From positions 1 to 22,431 of the forward strand of contig JAGXIS010000146.1 of assembly GCA_024635465.1 (NCBI GenBank): 22,431 nt of DNA. The letters run 5' to 3'. Under the pieces are notes generated by a model. The model searched no databases, had not been told where the DNA came from, and saw only the letters and a list, made by a program, of their open reading frames with translations. Of the stretch, positions 6,981 to 16,063 are shown in pieces. The translations under genes were made by a program, and so were the position numbers. The stretch comes from Bacteroidota bacterium. GTDB taxonomy: Bacteria; Bacteroidota; Rhodothermia; Balneolales; Balneolaceae. Every line of letters begins with the position of its first letter. Within the stretch, counting starts at the first letter, position 1.

Positions 6981-9899
6981 TTAAAATGCATACTTGATAC
7001 CAAGGCTAACGGCTCGGCCGGGAGTGAATAAACTGAATATTTCATCATCAGCTCTAAATCCCTGATAAATCTCTTCTCTAGTATCATTTAAAATATTTGA
7101 TACACTCAGATTTATTGATGTCTGCCCTTCATCACCCAGTGATTTATTCATATTAAACCTCAGGTTGTGAAACGGACTTACATAAACATCGGGAAAGAGA
7201 CCTCCTCCTACGATCGCAAGTGTTTCGCCATTCAAATTATAAAAGAATCCGGCATCGAGACCAATCGCAGGGTTGGTGTACTGTAAACCGGCGTTTACCA
7301 TGAACGGTGCCTGTCCTGCCATCTGTCGGGTATCATTAATGTTTTCTCCCACTTTTTCGCGGCTTTTTCGTGCCAAATACTCTTGATTAGTCATGTCGAT
7401 CTCCGACTCAACAATCGTCAGGTTTCCATTGAAGCTAAAATCTCTTAACAAGGGACTAATAAAACCTAGTGCTTTTCTAAATTCGAATTCCGCACCAAAT
7501 ACTTCACCGTTGCCCACGTTTCGAGGTTGAAATTCGCTTGAGGTTGCCTGTGCCTGTACACGTACAATTTCAATTGGATCATCGAAAGATTTGTAGAAAA
7601 GACTTACAGACATCAGCTGACCCCGTGTTGAAAACCTCTCCCATCGAAAATCAATGTTATTGATTCGTGTTTCTGTGAGATTTCCGTCCCATTCACCGAT
7701 AGCAAACAATCCACCATTAAAAATACGATCGGAAATCGGATCTAGTATCTGAGCAAATGAAAGCTCTTTAAATGACGGGCGGGCAATCGTTTTGGAGTAA
7801 GAGAATCTTATATTTTGATTATCTGACACGTTATAGGTAAGGTTTGTGGAAGGAAAAAAGTCGAGAGCATCCAGCACTTTTTCGTTATCAAGGTTATTCC
7901 CACTTACATCACCCTGAGCAAACAGAGCATCACGTCCCGTGTGACGTTGCACATAATTTTCCGCTCTCAGTCCAAGATATACTTTCAGGTTTGTTATCGG
8001 ATAAAATTCATTCGATACGTAAGCAGCAATATTTTCAACGGTAGAGTTGTATTTATTTGGGTTGGGATCCGGATTACCAGACTGATAGTAAATCGTGCCA
8101 TTTGGATAGATATTTTCATCTCTGAAAATTTCTGAAGGGTCTCCGGTAAAATCAGGCCAGCTACCAAAATTCTGCATATCAAACGTCAGGATTTCATAAT
8201 CCCTCTCTTTATATACGTAGTTTGCACCAAATTTTAACGTGGACGGATTATTCAGCATTTGAAACTCTTTCGAGACGTCCAAACGACCTGCGTAATTTAC
8301 CTCCTCCATATCACGCCAAATTCTGCTTGGATTACCACCGGCTCCTGCTACAAAACGTGGTGCCTGGCCTGATACAGAGAGTGTATAAGCTGTTTTTCTA
8401 ATATCGGGATCTACCATTGTTGAATATGTTGGAGATACTCTCCAATCAATCTCCCAGTTTGAACTGGTGAAGTAATGTGTACCTCTAAGCATGAAGTTTG
8501 TAACACTTCTTTCACCATAAACGAGGTTATAGGAATCGGCGGTATAACCGGATTGACCCGGTGCATTCTCACTGTTGTCTATAAAAAAGTTTGTTGCACT
8601 ACTCTCTCCGTTTTGGAGATGCATACCGGTTAAATTATACTTTGAACGGCTTGTTTTATAGGCAATACCGGCCAAGCCTCCGGCAAGTACATTTCGGTCA
8701 GACACAGTTCCACTTTGACGTGTGGCATAAACCAAATCATAATCTGTGGGATTAGGTTGAGTTTGATACTCTCCAAACTGGTAATCGTTATAATGCGTAT
8801 ATGAGTTTCTATATGTCGCAGATAAAATATATCCAAGGCGTTTGTCTGTTGCGACCCTGAATTGATTACCCAGCGAAACCCCTATACTGTAATCCATCGG
8901 ATTGGTAGTAGCATATGGGCCTAATGTGGAATCAAAACCTTGCAGAAAATCATTTACCTGATCCGGAGAATCACCACTGATTGGCGTTGGAATTCTGTCA
9001 TTTTCGGCCCCGGTTGGCAGATCTCTTTTTCCGTTGTCAAAGCCAAGAAAATCTGTGTTACTGCCTTCGTAGGTCAAAAATTCACTACTAAAATGCATAT
9101 CCGGGTTGTAACCAATACTTGCAGATACATCAAAAAAGGGTTCTTCAGGAAAGGCCTTAGTTTCGATATTAACGATACCACCCGTAAAGTCAGCCGGCAT
9201 ATCAGCCACTGCACTTTTGGTGATTACCATATTGTCGATCAAATTTGTGGGAAAAATATCGATCTGCAGACTATTTTTATCAGGGTCGAGGCTTGGAATA
9301 TCTATTGAGTTCAGCATGGTTTTAGTGTAGCGGTCTCCAAGTCCGCGAACAAAAACATATTTTCCATCTTCAATAGAAACACCTGTCACCCTTTTTATAG
9401 CATCGGCCGCATCAGAATCGCCAACTCTATCGAATTGCTGTGCAGAAATTCCATCCATCAAGTTGGCAGCTTTCATCTTCTTGGACATCATGGCTACCTC
9501 TGATGTGTTTATTGCACTTGCCGTTACAACCACCTCGTCCATCTCTTCAACAGATTTTGAGAGCATAATACTACTCAGAATCGTAACCTCGCCGGGCGTT
9601 ACTTCCACACTTTCAATAATTAAAGTTCTGTAGGATACATAAGTAATGCGCAGATCATATGTGCCTGCGGGTAGTTCAATATCAAATTTACCATCAAAGT
9701 CGGTACTTGCTCCACCAGATGTATTTTGTACAAAAACGGAGACACCAAATATGGGTTCTCCGCTCTCTTCATCTAAAATGGATCCCCGTATCAATCCGGG
9801 TTCTTCGTCCGCGGTATTACTCATATCATCTTGAGCAAAAATGCGGAATGGCACGAATGCCAGTATAAGAATCAGTGTAATTTTTAATATCGTTTTCAT
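6981..9899 (-). CDS. TonB-dependent outer-membrane receptor with N-terminal carboxypeptidase-like regulatory domain
   Basis: The 972-residue protein starts with a signal peptide (about residues 1-22, ending FRIFA before QDD). A beta-sandwich regulatory domain follows (GLIRGSILDEESGEPIFGVSVFV to about residue 115), with the usual DEVVVTA linker. The plug domain contains ADAIKRVTGVSIEDG and YVFVRGLGDRYTKTMLN near residue 190. A long barrel region ends in SLGIKYAF with a terminal Phe, as outer-membrane barrels do. It takes up an unknown ligand using proton-motive force relayed by TonB-ExbB-ExbD. The plug sequence with VRGLGDRY and DMPADFTGGIVNIETK is of a type I associate with Bacteroidota receptors that lack SusD and sit beside a beta-helix lipoprotein, as here. 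It follows the lipoprotein gene after 101 bp that contain a terminator-like hairpin. The ligand cannot be told. Confidence 0.93.
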   Translation of the reverse strand: MKTILKITLILILAFVPFRIFAQDDMSNTADEEPGLIRGSILDEESGEPIFGVSVFVQNTSGGASTDFDGKFDIELPAGTYDLRITYVSYRTLIIESVEVTPGEVTILSSIMLSKSVEEMDEVVVTASAINTSEVAMMSKKMKAANLMDGISAQQFDRVGDSDAADAIKRVTGVSIEDGKYVFVRGLGDRYTKTMLNSIDIPSLDPDKNSLQIDIFPTNLIDNMVITKSAVADMPADFTGGIVNIETKAFPEEPFFDVSASIGYNPDMHFSSEFLTYEGSNTDFLGFDNGKRDLPTGAENDRIPTPISGDSPDQVNDFLQGFDSTLGPYATTNPMDYSIGVSLGNQFRVATDKRLGYILSATYRNSYTHYNDYQFGEYQTQPNPTDYDLVYATRQSGTVSDRNVLAGGLAGIAYKTSRSKYNLTGMHLQNGESSATNFFIDNSENAPGQSGYTADSYNLVYGERSVTNFMLRGTHYFTSSNWEIDWRVSPTYSTMVDPDIRKTAYTLSVSGQAPRFVAGAGGNPSRIWRDMEEVNYAGRLDVSKEFQMLNNPSTLKFGANYVYKERDYEILTFDMQNFGSWPDFTGDPSEIFRDENIYPNGTIYYQSGNPDPNPNKYNSTVENIAAYVSNEFYPITNLKVYLGLRAENYVQRHTGRDALFAQGDVSGNNLDNEKVLDALDFFPSTNLTYNVSDNQNIRFSYSKTIARPSFKELSFAQILDPISDRIFNGGLFAIGEWDGNLTETRINNIDFRWERFSTRGQLMSVSLFYKSFDDPIEIVRVQAQATSSEFQPRNVGNGEVFGAEFEFRKALGFISPLLRDFSFNGNLTIVESEIDMTNQEYLARKSREKVGENINDTRQMAGQAPFMVNAGLQYTNPAIGLDAGFFYNLNGETLAIVGGGLFPDVYVSPFHNLRFNMNKSLGDEGQTSINLSVSNILNDTREEIYQGFRADDEIFSLFTPGRAVSLGIKYAF

Positions 9900-9947
9900 G
9901 TTTTTCTTATCTATAAATAAACGGCTTGTTAATAAAGAGATTGGTAT

Positions 9948-9988
9948 AAAAATAAGCTTGCCTTCGGTTTTAGGCCGAAAGCAAGCTT
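9948..9988 (-). terminator. Terminator or attenuator hairpin between the beta-helix lipoprotein and receptor genes
   Basis: Arms at 9954-9967 and 9975-9988 (14 bp, 7-nt loop) pair completely on the minus strand if one G-U wobble is allowed. The plus strand would have an A-C mismatch at that position, so the structure favours minus-strand RNA. A U-rich tract (AUUUUUAU) follows the stem. It lies 12 bp after the lipoprotein stop and ends about 48 bp before the receptor ATG. Confidence 0.85.
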
Positions 9989-10000
9989 GTAAATTATGTA

Positions 10001-11515
10001 TTAGAGTCCAAGATCATCAAGAGCACCAGACTGTCGGGCCCAAGTCCATGCAAATGCAGTGATATCTGCACCTACGGTAGCTTCACCTACACTACCTACT
10101 GCAGTCACTTCAGGTATAAGACCTTCTGGGAAGAAATCAGCTACAGCCGTTCCTGCAGGAAGTACGACTTCAATATTTGTGATTGAGAAGCCATTTGTGT
10201 TAGCAGCATAATCCGGATAGTCAGATGAAATTATAGAACCTTCATTAAGACCAAAGAAAAGAATGTTTGACATATTCACATCGGTATTGTCATCTACGTC
10301 AATCATTTCTTCTGCTCCATTCCCGGCCACATAAACCGTTGCATTGGTGATAGTATGACCTGAACTTGTAAATGAACCTTCGGGTCCATCGAGCTCAAAA
10401 GGTGAATCTCCGGGGCTAACCAGCAGCATATTATCGATAGTACCAGACCAAGCCTGATCCGTATCAACTGCGTCATCACCATTATTCCATACCATAACGT
10501 TTGTTGCATTTACTGATCCACCGAAGAATTCAACTCCATCATCCTGGTTGGCTACGATTTCAATATTTTCGATAACGGTTCCGTTTCCAACTCCACCCAG
10601 TGTCAAACCATTGATTTCGTTTCCTTCACCAATGTTTGATCCACCGTGTCGAATAGATATATAAGTAATGGAACCTGAGCTATCGCTTTCATCACTTCCA
10701 CCGTAGAGTCCGTTTGAGTCTGAAGTAGGGATCCCTTCGATCTGCACTTCGTTAACGTCCCCACCTTCATTGGAAGCGGAAATAGGCGCATTTCCTAATA
10801 CTATAACACCGCCCCAAAGACCATTAACATCAGGATCTAGGTTCGGGCTTGTGAAATCTCCGGAAGCTACTTGTTCCGGCGTAATTTCATCTGCTACAGA
10901 TGTAAATATGATTGGGGCATCCAATGTCCCGTTTGCGTTAAGAGTTCCATCTCTGGCAACTAATAAAGCAGTTGCATTTGCACCGGTACCGGCTTCACCT
11001 TTTACTACAGCACCGCCCTCGATGGTAAGAGTGGCCCCTGCTATTACGGCAATACGTCCGCCAAGTATATAGGTTTTACCTGTTTCCCAAGTAGTTTCGC
11101 CTGTAATATTATCAACTACACGAATCGTAGTTTCTTCTTCTGAAATGGTTAGAACTGCTGTTGCATTATCAGAGAGACCTTCACTATCTGTTACTGTTAT
11201 AGTAACTGAACCCGCACCGGCAGATGAAGCTGAGTAGCTCACAACAACACTACCGCTTGTTGCTCCACTTGATGGCTGCGAAGATATAGTGGCTGAGCCG
11301 TTTTCTGCAGCTGCAGTTGCTGAAGCAAACCCACCAGACACTGTGACATTAAAAGTAAGTTCAACTGCATCACCAACTAAAGCGTTCTGCGAAGAAGGCG
11401 CAGACACACTTGGTTCCATCGGTGTTGAAGAGGTGGAATCATCATCGCAGGAGATAAATAGCGACGCTACCAGCAACAATGATAATGTAGATTTTAGTAT
11501 AGATTTGATATTCAT
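10001..11515 (-). CDS. Outer-membrane lipoprotein with Ig/cadherin-like and right-handed beta-helix domains
   Basis: This 504-residue protein has a lipoprotein signal peptide with lipobox LFISC (C23), followed by an acidic Ser/Asp-rich tether. A beta-sandwich of Ig/cadherin-like type follows (about residues 33-128, with GSVTITVTDSEGLSDNATA). A Gly/Asn/Asp-rich region then resembles a right-handed parallel beta-helix (about 135-430: GGRIAVIAGATLTIEGG, ADQWGG-like LWGGVIVLGNAP, IENIEIVANQDDGVEFFGG, and similar rungs). The C-terminus ends in TWARQSGALDDLGL. It has no catalytic motif that I recognise. Gene order with the TonB-dependent receptor suggests a surface-exposed ligand-capture or accessory subunit for that receptor, in place of SusD; this is inference from context. 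The ATG start at 11513-11515 fits the signal peptide. Low sequence complexity may hinder homology searches. Confidence 0.85.
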   Translation of the reverse strand: MNIKSILKSTLSLLLVASLFISCDDDSTSSTPMEPSVSAPSSQNALVGDAVELTFNVTVSGGFASATAAAENGSATISSQPSSGATSGSVVVSYSASSAGAGSVTITVTDSEGLSDNATAVLTISEEETTIRVVDNITGETTWETGKTYILGGRIAVIAGATLTIEGGAVVKGEAGTGANATALLVARDGTLNANGTLDAPIIFTSVADEITPEQVASGDFTSPNLDPDVNGLWGGVIVLGNAPISASNEGGDVNEVQIEGIPTSDSNGLYGGSDESDSSGSITYISIRHGGSNIGEGNEINGLTLGGVGNGTVIENIEIVANQDDGVEFFGGSVNATNVMVWNNGDDAVDTDQAWSGTIDNMLLVSPGDSPFELDGPEGSFTSSGHTITNATVYVAGNGAEEMIDVDDNTDVNMSNILFFGLNEGSIISSDYPDYAANTNGFSITNIEVVLPAGTAVADFFPEGLIPEVTAVGSVGEATVGADITAFAWTWARQSGALDDLGL

Positions 11516-11654
11516 ATGTGTAATTATTGTTTATAGATTTAAAGAACACCTAAATCTACTATCACAATGTTACACACAGATTAATTTAATGTTACCAAAT
11601 TAATAACAAATGACTCTGAGCTGTATCAAATTAACGTTTACATTATTGATTTTA

Positions 11655-13712
11655 TTAACTTTTTATACTTTCAGAATCTTGAGTGGCATCCTCTTGTTCA
11701 TCAGCCTCTTGATTTTTTGAGGATTCTAAATCAGATTTTTTTGATTCCGCTACTTCCTTTTTTCCATTCCTTCCATCAAATATTCCTTCCGGATAGGTTC
11801 CACTGGGTCGATCACCCAACATTGCCCGAATGTCGATGTGATTCAATACTTCTTTTTCAAGAAGAGTTTCTGCCATCTCTTCTAATTTATCACGCTGCTC
11901 AGTCAATAATTCCAGCGTTCTCTGATAATTTCTTTCGATTATATTGCGTACTCCCTGATCAATTTTTTGAGCTGTATTTTCAGAATACTTCTTATTGAAC
12001 CCAAAACTGTTTTCCGGACTATTGGAATCTTTAAGGGATAAATATCCCAACTCTTCACTCATGCCAAATTCAGCAACCATCGCAAAGGCCAAATTTGTAA
12101 TCCTTTCAAGATCATTTTGTGCACCGGTCGATATTTTTCCAAACACGATCTCCTCTGCAACTCTCCCCCCCAAAAGTGCACATATTTTATCATCCAGCTC
12201 TTCTGTTGTCATTAGAAATCGATCTTCCAGCGGGGTTTGAAGAGTATATCCGAGTGCCGCAAATCCACGTGGTACAATACTTACCTTCAGTACAGGATCT
12301 GTGTATTTCAGCAACCAACCTACAATCGCATGACCCGCTTCATGATAGGCAACTATTTTCCGTTCATCCGGACTGATTAATTTATTCTTTTTCTCCAGAC
12401 CGGCTACTACACGTTCGATTGCATCCTGAAAATCTTCCATCTCAACCTGTTTTTTGTCACGTCTGGCTGCATATAGAGCTGCCTCATTACACAAATTAGC
12501 CAGTTCAGCGCCTGCAAATCCGGGAGTTTGCGATGCGAGTACCTTTAAATCTATATCTTTTGATAAGATCAGTTTCTGGGAGTGAACTTCCAGTACTTGC
12601 ATCCGTCCTTTCAGATCCGGCTTATCGATAAGTATTTGGCGATCAAAACGACCGGGTCTTAACAGGGCTGAATCCAAAATATCCGGGCGGTTTGTTGCGG
12701 CCATGATAATGACACCCTTATCTGAATTAAACCCATCCATTTCGCTCAACAATTGATTTAGCGTATTTTCTCGCTCATCATTGGAGCTCATTGCCATCCC
12801 GCGTCCCCGTGTCCGACCTATTGAATCAATTTCATCAATAAAAATAATGCAAGGTGCTTTTTCTTTTGCTTGTTTAAACAGATCCCTTACTCTTGCGGCA
12901 CCTACCCCTACAAACATCTCAACAAAATCGGAACCGCTTAACGAGAAAAACGGCACATCTGCCTCACCGGCAGTGGCTTTGGCCAGAAGTGTTTTTCCTG
13001 TACCGGGAGGTCCGACTAATAGTACACCTTTGGGCAGTGTCCCCCCCAGTGTTGTAAATTTTTGTGGATTGCTTAAAAACTCAACAACCTCTTCAACTTC
13101 AGCTTTTGCTTCTTCCAGACCCGCTACATCTTTGAATGAGACTTTACTCTCCGTCTGTTTATCATATAACGATGCTTTATTTTTACCAATATTGAGAACT
13201 TGCTGACCCGGATTCATTTTTCTGAAAATGAATATCCAGAATGCGATAATTAGTGCAATGGGAATCAACCAGATAAATATGCCACTGAACCAGTCCTCCT
13301 CTATACGAACGTCATAGACCACCTCATGCTGATCTAACATAGATCGAATTTCATCTCCTTCCAGGATGGTAGTAGAGAATCGATTTGTAGAAGACTCTGA
13401 CAAGTCCCATCGATTTTCAGACGGCACAGGCCTTTCTAAAATTCCATCCTCATAAATCTGATCATCGTATGTACCAACTACATCAACTCGATTGGTAATC
13501 GTGATCTCATCCACATATCCTTCCTGGACATAATTGAGGAATTCACTGTATTTAATCCTTTCAGATGATTCAGCGGGGAGGAAATAAAAATTAAATCCTA
13601 TCAATACCATAAAAAGAACAAAATAAGGCCATAATGGGAACTTAGATGGCTTTTTAGGATCTTTTTCCTTCTTTTTAAAACTCTTTTTCTCTGTTGGTTT
13701 TTTCTTATTCAT
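11655..13712 (-). CDS. ftsH: ATP-dependent zinc metalloprotease FtsH
   Basis: This membrane-anchored AAA+ protease degrades misassembled membrane proteins and short-lived cytosolic regulators as a hexamer. In the 685-residue protein a Lys-rich cytoplasmic tail (1-24) precedes the first membrane helix ([20 protein letters not shown]). An extracytoplasmic domain follows to about 140, then a second helix ([20 protein letters not shown]). The AAA module has Walker A GPPGTGKT at 234-241, Walker B IIFIDEID and the SRH segment [21 protein letters not shown]. The peptidase domain has HEAGH at 457-461 as zinc site, and the downstream Asp is in [10 protein letters not shown]. The C-terminal 35 residues are acidic and Ser/Lys-rich, probably disordered. 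Length is within the usual range. It stands alone between thiL (234-bp gap) and the lipoprotein gene. All key residues are present. Confidence 0.98.
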   Translation of the reverse strand: MNKKKPTEKKSFKKKEKDPKKPSKFPLWPYFVLFMVLIGFNFYFLPAESSERIKYSEFLNYVQEGYVDEITITNRVDVVGTYDDQIYEDGILERPVPSENRWDLSESSTNRFSTTILEGDEIRSMLDQHEVVYDVRIEEDWFSGIFIWLIPIALIIAFWIFIFRKMNPGQQVLNIGKNKASLYDKQTESKVSFKDVAGLEEAKAEVEEVVEFLSNPQKFTTLGGTLPKGVLLVGPPGTGKTLLAKATAGEADVPFFSLSGSDFVEMFVGVGAARVRDLFKQAKEKAPCIIFIDEIDSIGRTRGRGMAMSSNDERENTLNQLLSEMDGFNSDKGVIIMAATNRPDILDSALLRPGRFDRQILIDKPDLKGRMQVLEVHSQKLILSKDIDLKVLASQTPGFAGAELANLCNEAALYAARRDKKQVEMEDFQDAIERVVAGLEKKNKLISPDERKIVAYHEAGHAIVGWLLKYTDPVLKVSIVPRGFAALGYTLQTPLEDRFLMTTEELDDKICALLGGRVAEEIVFGKISTGAQNDLERITNLAFAMVAEFGMSEELGYLSLKDSNSPENSFGFNKKYSENTAQKIDQGVRNIIERNYQRTLELLTEQRDKLEEMAETLLEKEVLNHIDIRAMLGDRPSGTYPEGIFDGRNGKKEVAESKKSDLESSKNQEADEQEDATQDSESIKS

Positions 13713-13746
13713 TTATAAAAATCAAAAATAGTGTCGAATGAAGCCT

Positions 13747-13774
13747 TAAATATAACCTTTTTCTAGATTACAAA
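13747..13774 (-). promoter_or_regulatory. Possible Bacteroidota-type promoter for ftsH
   Basis: On the minus strand TTTG (13771-13774) is followed after 16 bp by TATATTTA (13747-13754). This resembles the Bacteroidota consensus TTTG / TAnnTTTG with one mismatch. It would give a leader of roughly 28 nt before the ftsH ATG. AT-rich background makes chance matches likely. Confidence 0.3.
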
Positions 13775-13946
13775 TTGTTTGAGAGTAAAAACTTTAGGTT
13801 TTTTATGTTCGAAAACGAAATTATTATCAAAATAAGATGCAAGTTCGGATTCTAATGTCTTCAATTAACCAAATAATTGTTCATTGAATTCAGTCAAGGA
13901 CTTTTATGTATCAAATTACAGCAAAATTTGAAGATGTCTGAATAGA

Positions 13947-14972
13947 CTATTTAAGATCCAGTTCAACGGTTTCACCTTCACCTGTATTCAAGAGTAGTTT
14001 GTCTTGTCCGGATATTAATTTGCCTACGACAGTAAAATCTTCGAATATACTCCTAAGTTTTCCGGCGTCATTTTCGTTCATGGTAAAAAGCATTTCATAA
14101 TCCTCTCCTCCATAAAATGCATATTTATCAACATCCTCTTTCATTTCATCTGCAATTTTTCTGGTCTCAAGAGAAATGGGGACAGCCGGTGAGTAAATTT
14201 CAGCCCCTATCCCGGATTCTACCAGGATTGATTTCAGGTCAGCAAGCAGACCTTGTGATAAATCAATCATAGATGTTGGTTTAATTTTCGATTTCCTGAA
14301 TGCTTCTACTACATCTTTTCGAGCATGTGGCATCAACTGTCGTTGAACCACATATTCATATTCACTAAGGTCAGGCTGAAAATAATCTGATTCTGATTCT
14401 TGCCAATCTTTCTTTTCTCTCATCAATACACGAAGTCCGGCTAATGCAGACCCCAAATCACCGGTCACACAAATTAGATCACCATCATTTGCACCTTTAC
14501 GGTAGATAACGTCTTCTTTCGGCACACTTCCAATGGCTGTCATGGAGACTGCCAATATCTGATGTGAAGCTGTGGTATCTCCCCCGCTCAACTGTATATT
14601 ATAATCTTTACATGCGGTATCAACCCCATTAAAAAACTGTTCAACCATTTGAACAGATATCTTATTCGGAATGGCGATATTAACCAATAACTGAACCGGA
14701 TTACTGTTCATAGCATATAAATCACTGACGGCTGCTGTCGTTAATTTATATCCGAGATGTTGCAGAGGTGAATAGGTAAGATCAAAGTGTACACCTTCCA
14801 GGAAAATCTCTGAAGATGTAGTTAACAGATCAGTGCCTGATGCTTTGAATACAGCGGCGTCATCCCCAATACCGGAAACAATCTCTTTACGTATAGCTCC
14901 CTGGTATTCTTTTATTTTCTTAATGAGTGCGGGAAAGCCGATGTCTTGTATCTGTTGAAATGATTCTTCCAT
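13947..14972 (-). CDS. thiL: Thiamine-monophosphate kinase ThiL
   Basis: ThiL phosphorylates thiamine monophosphate to the active cofactor thiamine diphosphate, which the Kgd enzyme in this window needs. It belongs to the AIR synthase/PurM fold family. Motifs are GIGDDAAVF (34-42), EGVHFDL (59-65), VSDLYAMN, SGGDTT and VTGDLGSALAGLRVL, then a C-terminal DLSQGLLADL around 237. I chose ATG at 14970-14972 (341 residues). The frame is open to 15023, but the extra 17 residues would be encoded by the terminator hairpin of the preceding exbD gene and match nothing in ThiL. The usual metal-binding sequences S/T-T-D and S-D-G read S53-S54-E55 and S239-Q240-G. The fold is clear; these changes may be normal for the lineage. 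There is almost no room for a promoter between the terminator and the start. Confidence 0.9.
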   Translation of the reverse strand: MEESFQQIQDIGFPALIKKIKEYQGAIRKEIVSGIGDDAAVFKASGTDLLTTSSEIFLEGVHFDLTYSPLQHLGYKLTTAAVSDLYAMNSNPVQLLVNIAIPNKISVQMVEQFFNGVDTACKDYNIQLSGGDTTASHQILAVSMTAIGSVPKEDVIYRKGANDGDLICVTGDLGSALAGLRVLMREKKDWQESESDYFQPDLSEYEYVVQRQLMPHARKDVVEAFRKSKIKPTSMIDLSQGLLADLKSILVESGIGAEIYSPAVPISLETRKIADEMKEDVDKYAFYGGEDYEMLFTMNENDAGKLRSIFEDFTVVGKLISGQDKLLLNTGEGETVELDLK

Positions 14973-14985
14973 AAAATTTTTGCTG

Positions 14986-15030
14986 AAATAAAAAAGGCAT
15001 TTGCCCGATATTAATCGAAACAAATGCCTT
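14986..15030 (-). terminator. Intrinsic terminator after the second exbD, abutting thiL
   Basis: A 10-bp perfect stem, AAGGCATTTG with CAAATGCCTT (14994-15003 and 15021-15030), encloses a 17-nt loop. That loop can form an inner CGAT/ATCG helix. A T-rich tract (TTTTTTATTT on the minus strand) follows. It begins 24 bp after the exbD stop and ends about 15 bp before the thiL ATG. Confidence 0.88.
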
Positions 15031-15054
15031 GTAAAAAGCGTTTAAATCGTAAGA

Positions 15055-15501
15055 TTAAATCTCACGCCGCGTAGAATAGTTGATTTGAAGTGTACTTGCA
15101 TGACGAAGTTCCTGTTGAACATCTGTAATGATTCCAAATTCTGAATCACTATCTACCCGCAGCGAAACAATCAATCTGGGTTGTTCCAACAGTTTATCAT
15201 ACATAATATTTCTGATAGCACCAATCTCTTCAACTAATGCATCATCAATCTGTACTTTTGTATCGCCATATCGTCCGCCACCTAATCTTTCAGGTCCGAT
15301 ATATACATAGCTGACGCGACGTTTCTGTTCAATTTTCTCGATGTTTTCAGCTGTTGCATAATCGATCTGAACTTGAAGTTCAACTTCTCGCAATACAGTT
15401 GTAACCATGAAGAAGATTAAAAGCATGAATACCACATCAGGCATAGCCGATGTTGGTACTGATTGCTTGGTTTTAGCCTGTTTCTTTTTAAATTTAGACA
15501 T
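15055..15501 (-). CDS. ExbD/TolR-family biopolymer transport protein (second copy)
   Basis: ExbD/TolR subunits pair with an ExbB/TolQ channel and use proton flow to drive outer-membrane processes. This 148-residue copy has a Lys-rich cytoplasmic N-terminus and one membrane helix, PDVVFMLLIFFMVTTVL (about 21-37). The helix contains the proton-path aspartate D22 that the family needs. A periplasmic domain (about 40-148) follows. A GAGGGG Shine-Dalgarno-like sequence lies in the last codons of the preceding exbD, whose stop is only 5 bp before this ATG, so translation is probably coupled. It is the last gene of the exb operon, ended by the hairpin at 14986-15030. ExbD and TolR cannot be told apart from sequence alone. 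Confidence 0.93.
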   Translation of the reverse strand: MSKFKKKQAKTKQSVPTSAMPDVVFMLLIFFMVTTVLREVELQVQIDYATAENIEKIEQKRRVSYVYIGPERLGGGRYGDTKVQIDDALVEEIGAIRNIMYDKLLEQPRLIVSLRVDSDSEFGIITDVQQELRHASTLQINYSTRREI

Positions 15502-15506
15502 ATACG

Positions 15507-16052
15507 TTACCCCTCATCAGGTTCTGCTATTGATATTTTCTTAGGGTACATTTCTTGTATCTCAGCTCTTCGCTCATCTCCTTGCTCAAATGAACTGTAA
15601 GGAACTCCAAACCGGTCCATTGAAGCTGTATGCCTGAGTTCTTCGTAAGCACCCATAACCTCATCTAACATATCAATATATACGTTGTAAGGAGTTCTTC
15701 TATCCGTCTTGATAGAAACAATTGCATCGTCAGGACTTTCTGAAAGTTCAGGATCAGCTCCATTATTATCGACGAATTCTTTCACCAAATCACGAACATT
15801 AGCAACAGCTGCCGGTTGTTCATTGATCAATACCATTCCCTGTGCATTCACAAGAATGTTCATCAAATTTCTTTCTCGTACAGGAGGCGGGGGAGTTGTA
15901 TCATCCGGGATAGGAGGTAAAACTAATCCAATACCGGTATCAACATCAATCGTCGTCACAACAAGAAAGAATATAAGAAGTAAGAAAGCAATATCAGCAA
16001 GTGATGATCCGTTGATCTCTGCTTCTTCTCTTCCGCGCTTTTTCTTTAGCAT
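15507..16052 (-). CDS. ExbD/TolR-family biopolymer transport protein (first copy, with proline-rich spacer)
   Basis: The 181-residue protein has a basic N-terminus (LKKKRGREE) and a single membrane helix, SLADIAFLLLIFFLVVTTI (about 17-35). It keeps the essential aspartate, D20. Just outside the membrane comes the short proline-rich spacer PPIPDDTTPPPPVRERN, then a periplasmic domain (about 65-181) longer than usual for the family, with an acidic, Arg-rich tail. Proline-rich stretches in TonB/TolA-type proteins act as rigid extensions; here it may lengthen the reach of the periplasmic domain, which is inference. It sits between the small membrane protein (11-bp gap) and the second exbD (5-bp gap). 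Two non-identical exbD genes after one exbB is a common Bacteroidota arrangement and suggests a heteromeric rotor. Confidence 0.93.
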   Translation of the reverse strand: MLKKKRGREEAEINGSSLADIAFLLLIFFLVVTTIDVDTGIGLVLPPIPDDTTPPPPVRERNLMNILVNAQGMVLINEQPAAVANVRDLVKEFVDNNGADPELSESPDDAIVSIKTDRRTPYNVYIDMLDEVMGAYEELRHTASMDRFGVPYSSFEQGDERRAEIQEMYPKKISIAEPDEG

Positions 16053-16063
16053 CTTCTTTCAGT

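Noticed and set aside
8940..9308. Plus-strand 122-residue ORF inside the TonB receptor gene
   Set aside because: Antisense to the plug and barrel region of a clear receptor gene, with no recognisable protein features.
12781..13206. Plus-strand 141-residue ORF inside ftsH
   Set aside because: It lies antisense to the conserved AAA core of ftsH, with no family features and no promoter or ribosome-binding site of its own.
13713..13946. Intrinsic terminator for thiL, from the GTCT/AGAC pairing near 13935
   Set aside because: The stem is 4 bp and no T-run follows; no convincing terminator was found in this gap.
14973..15023. Upstream extension of thiL beginning MFRLISGKCLFYFSK
   Set aside because: These codons coincide with the exbD terminator hairpin and do not resemble the ThiL N-terminus; the ATG at 14972 gives the expected MEESFQQIQDIG opening.
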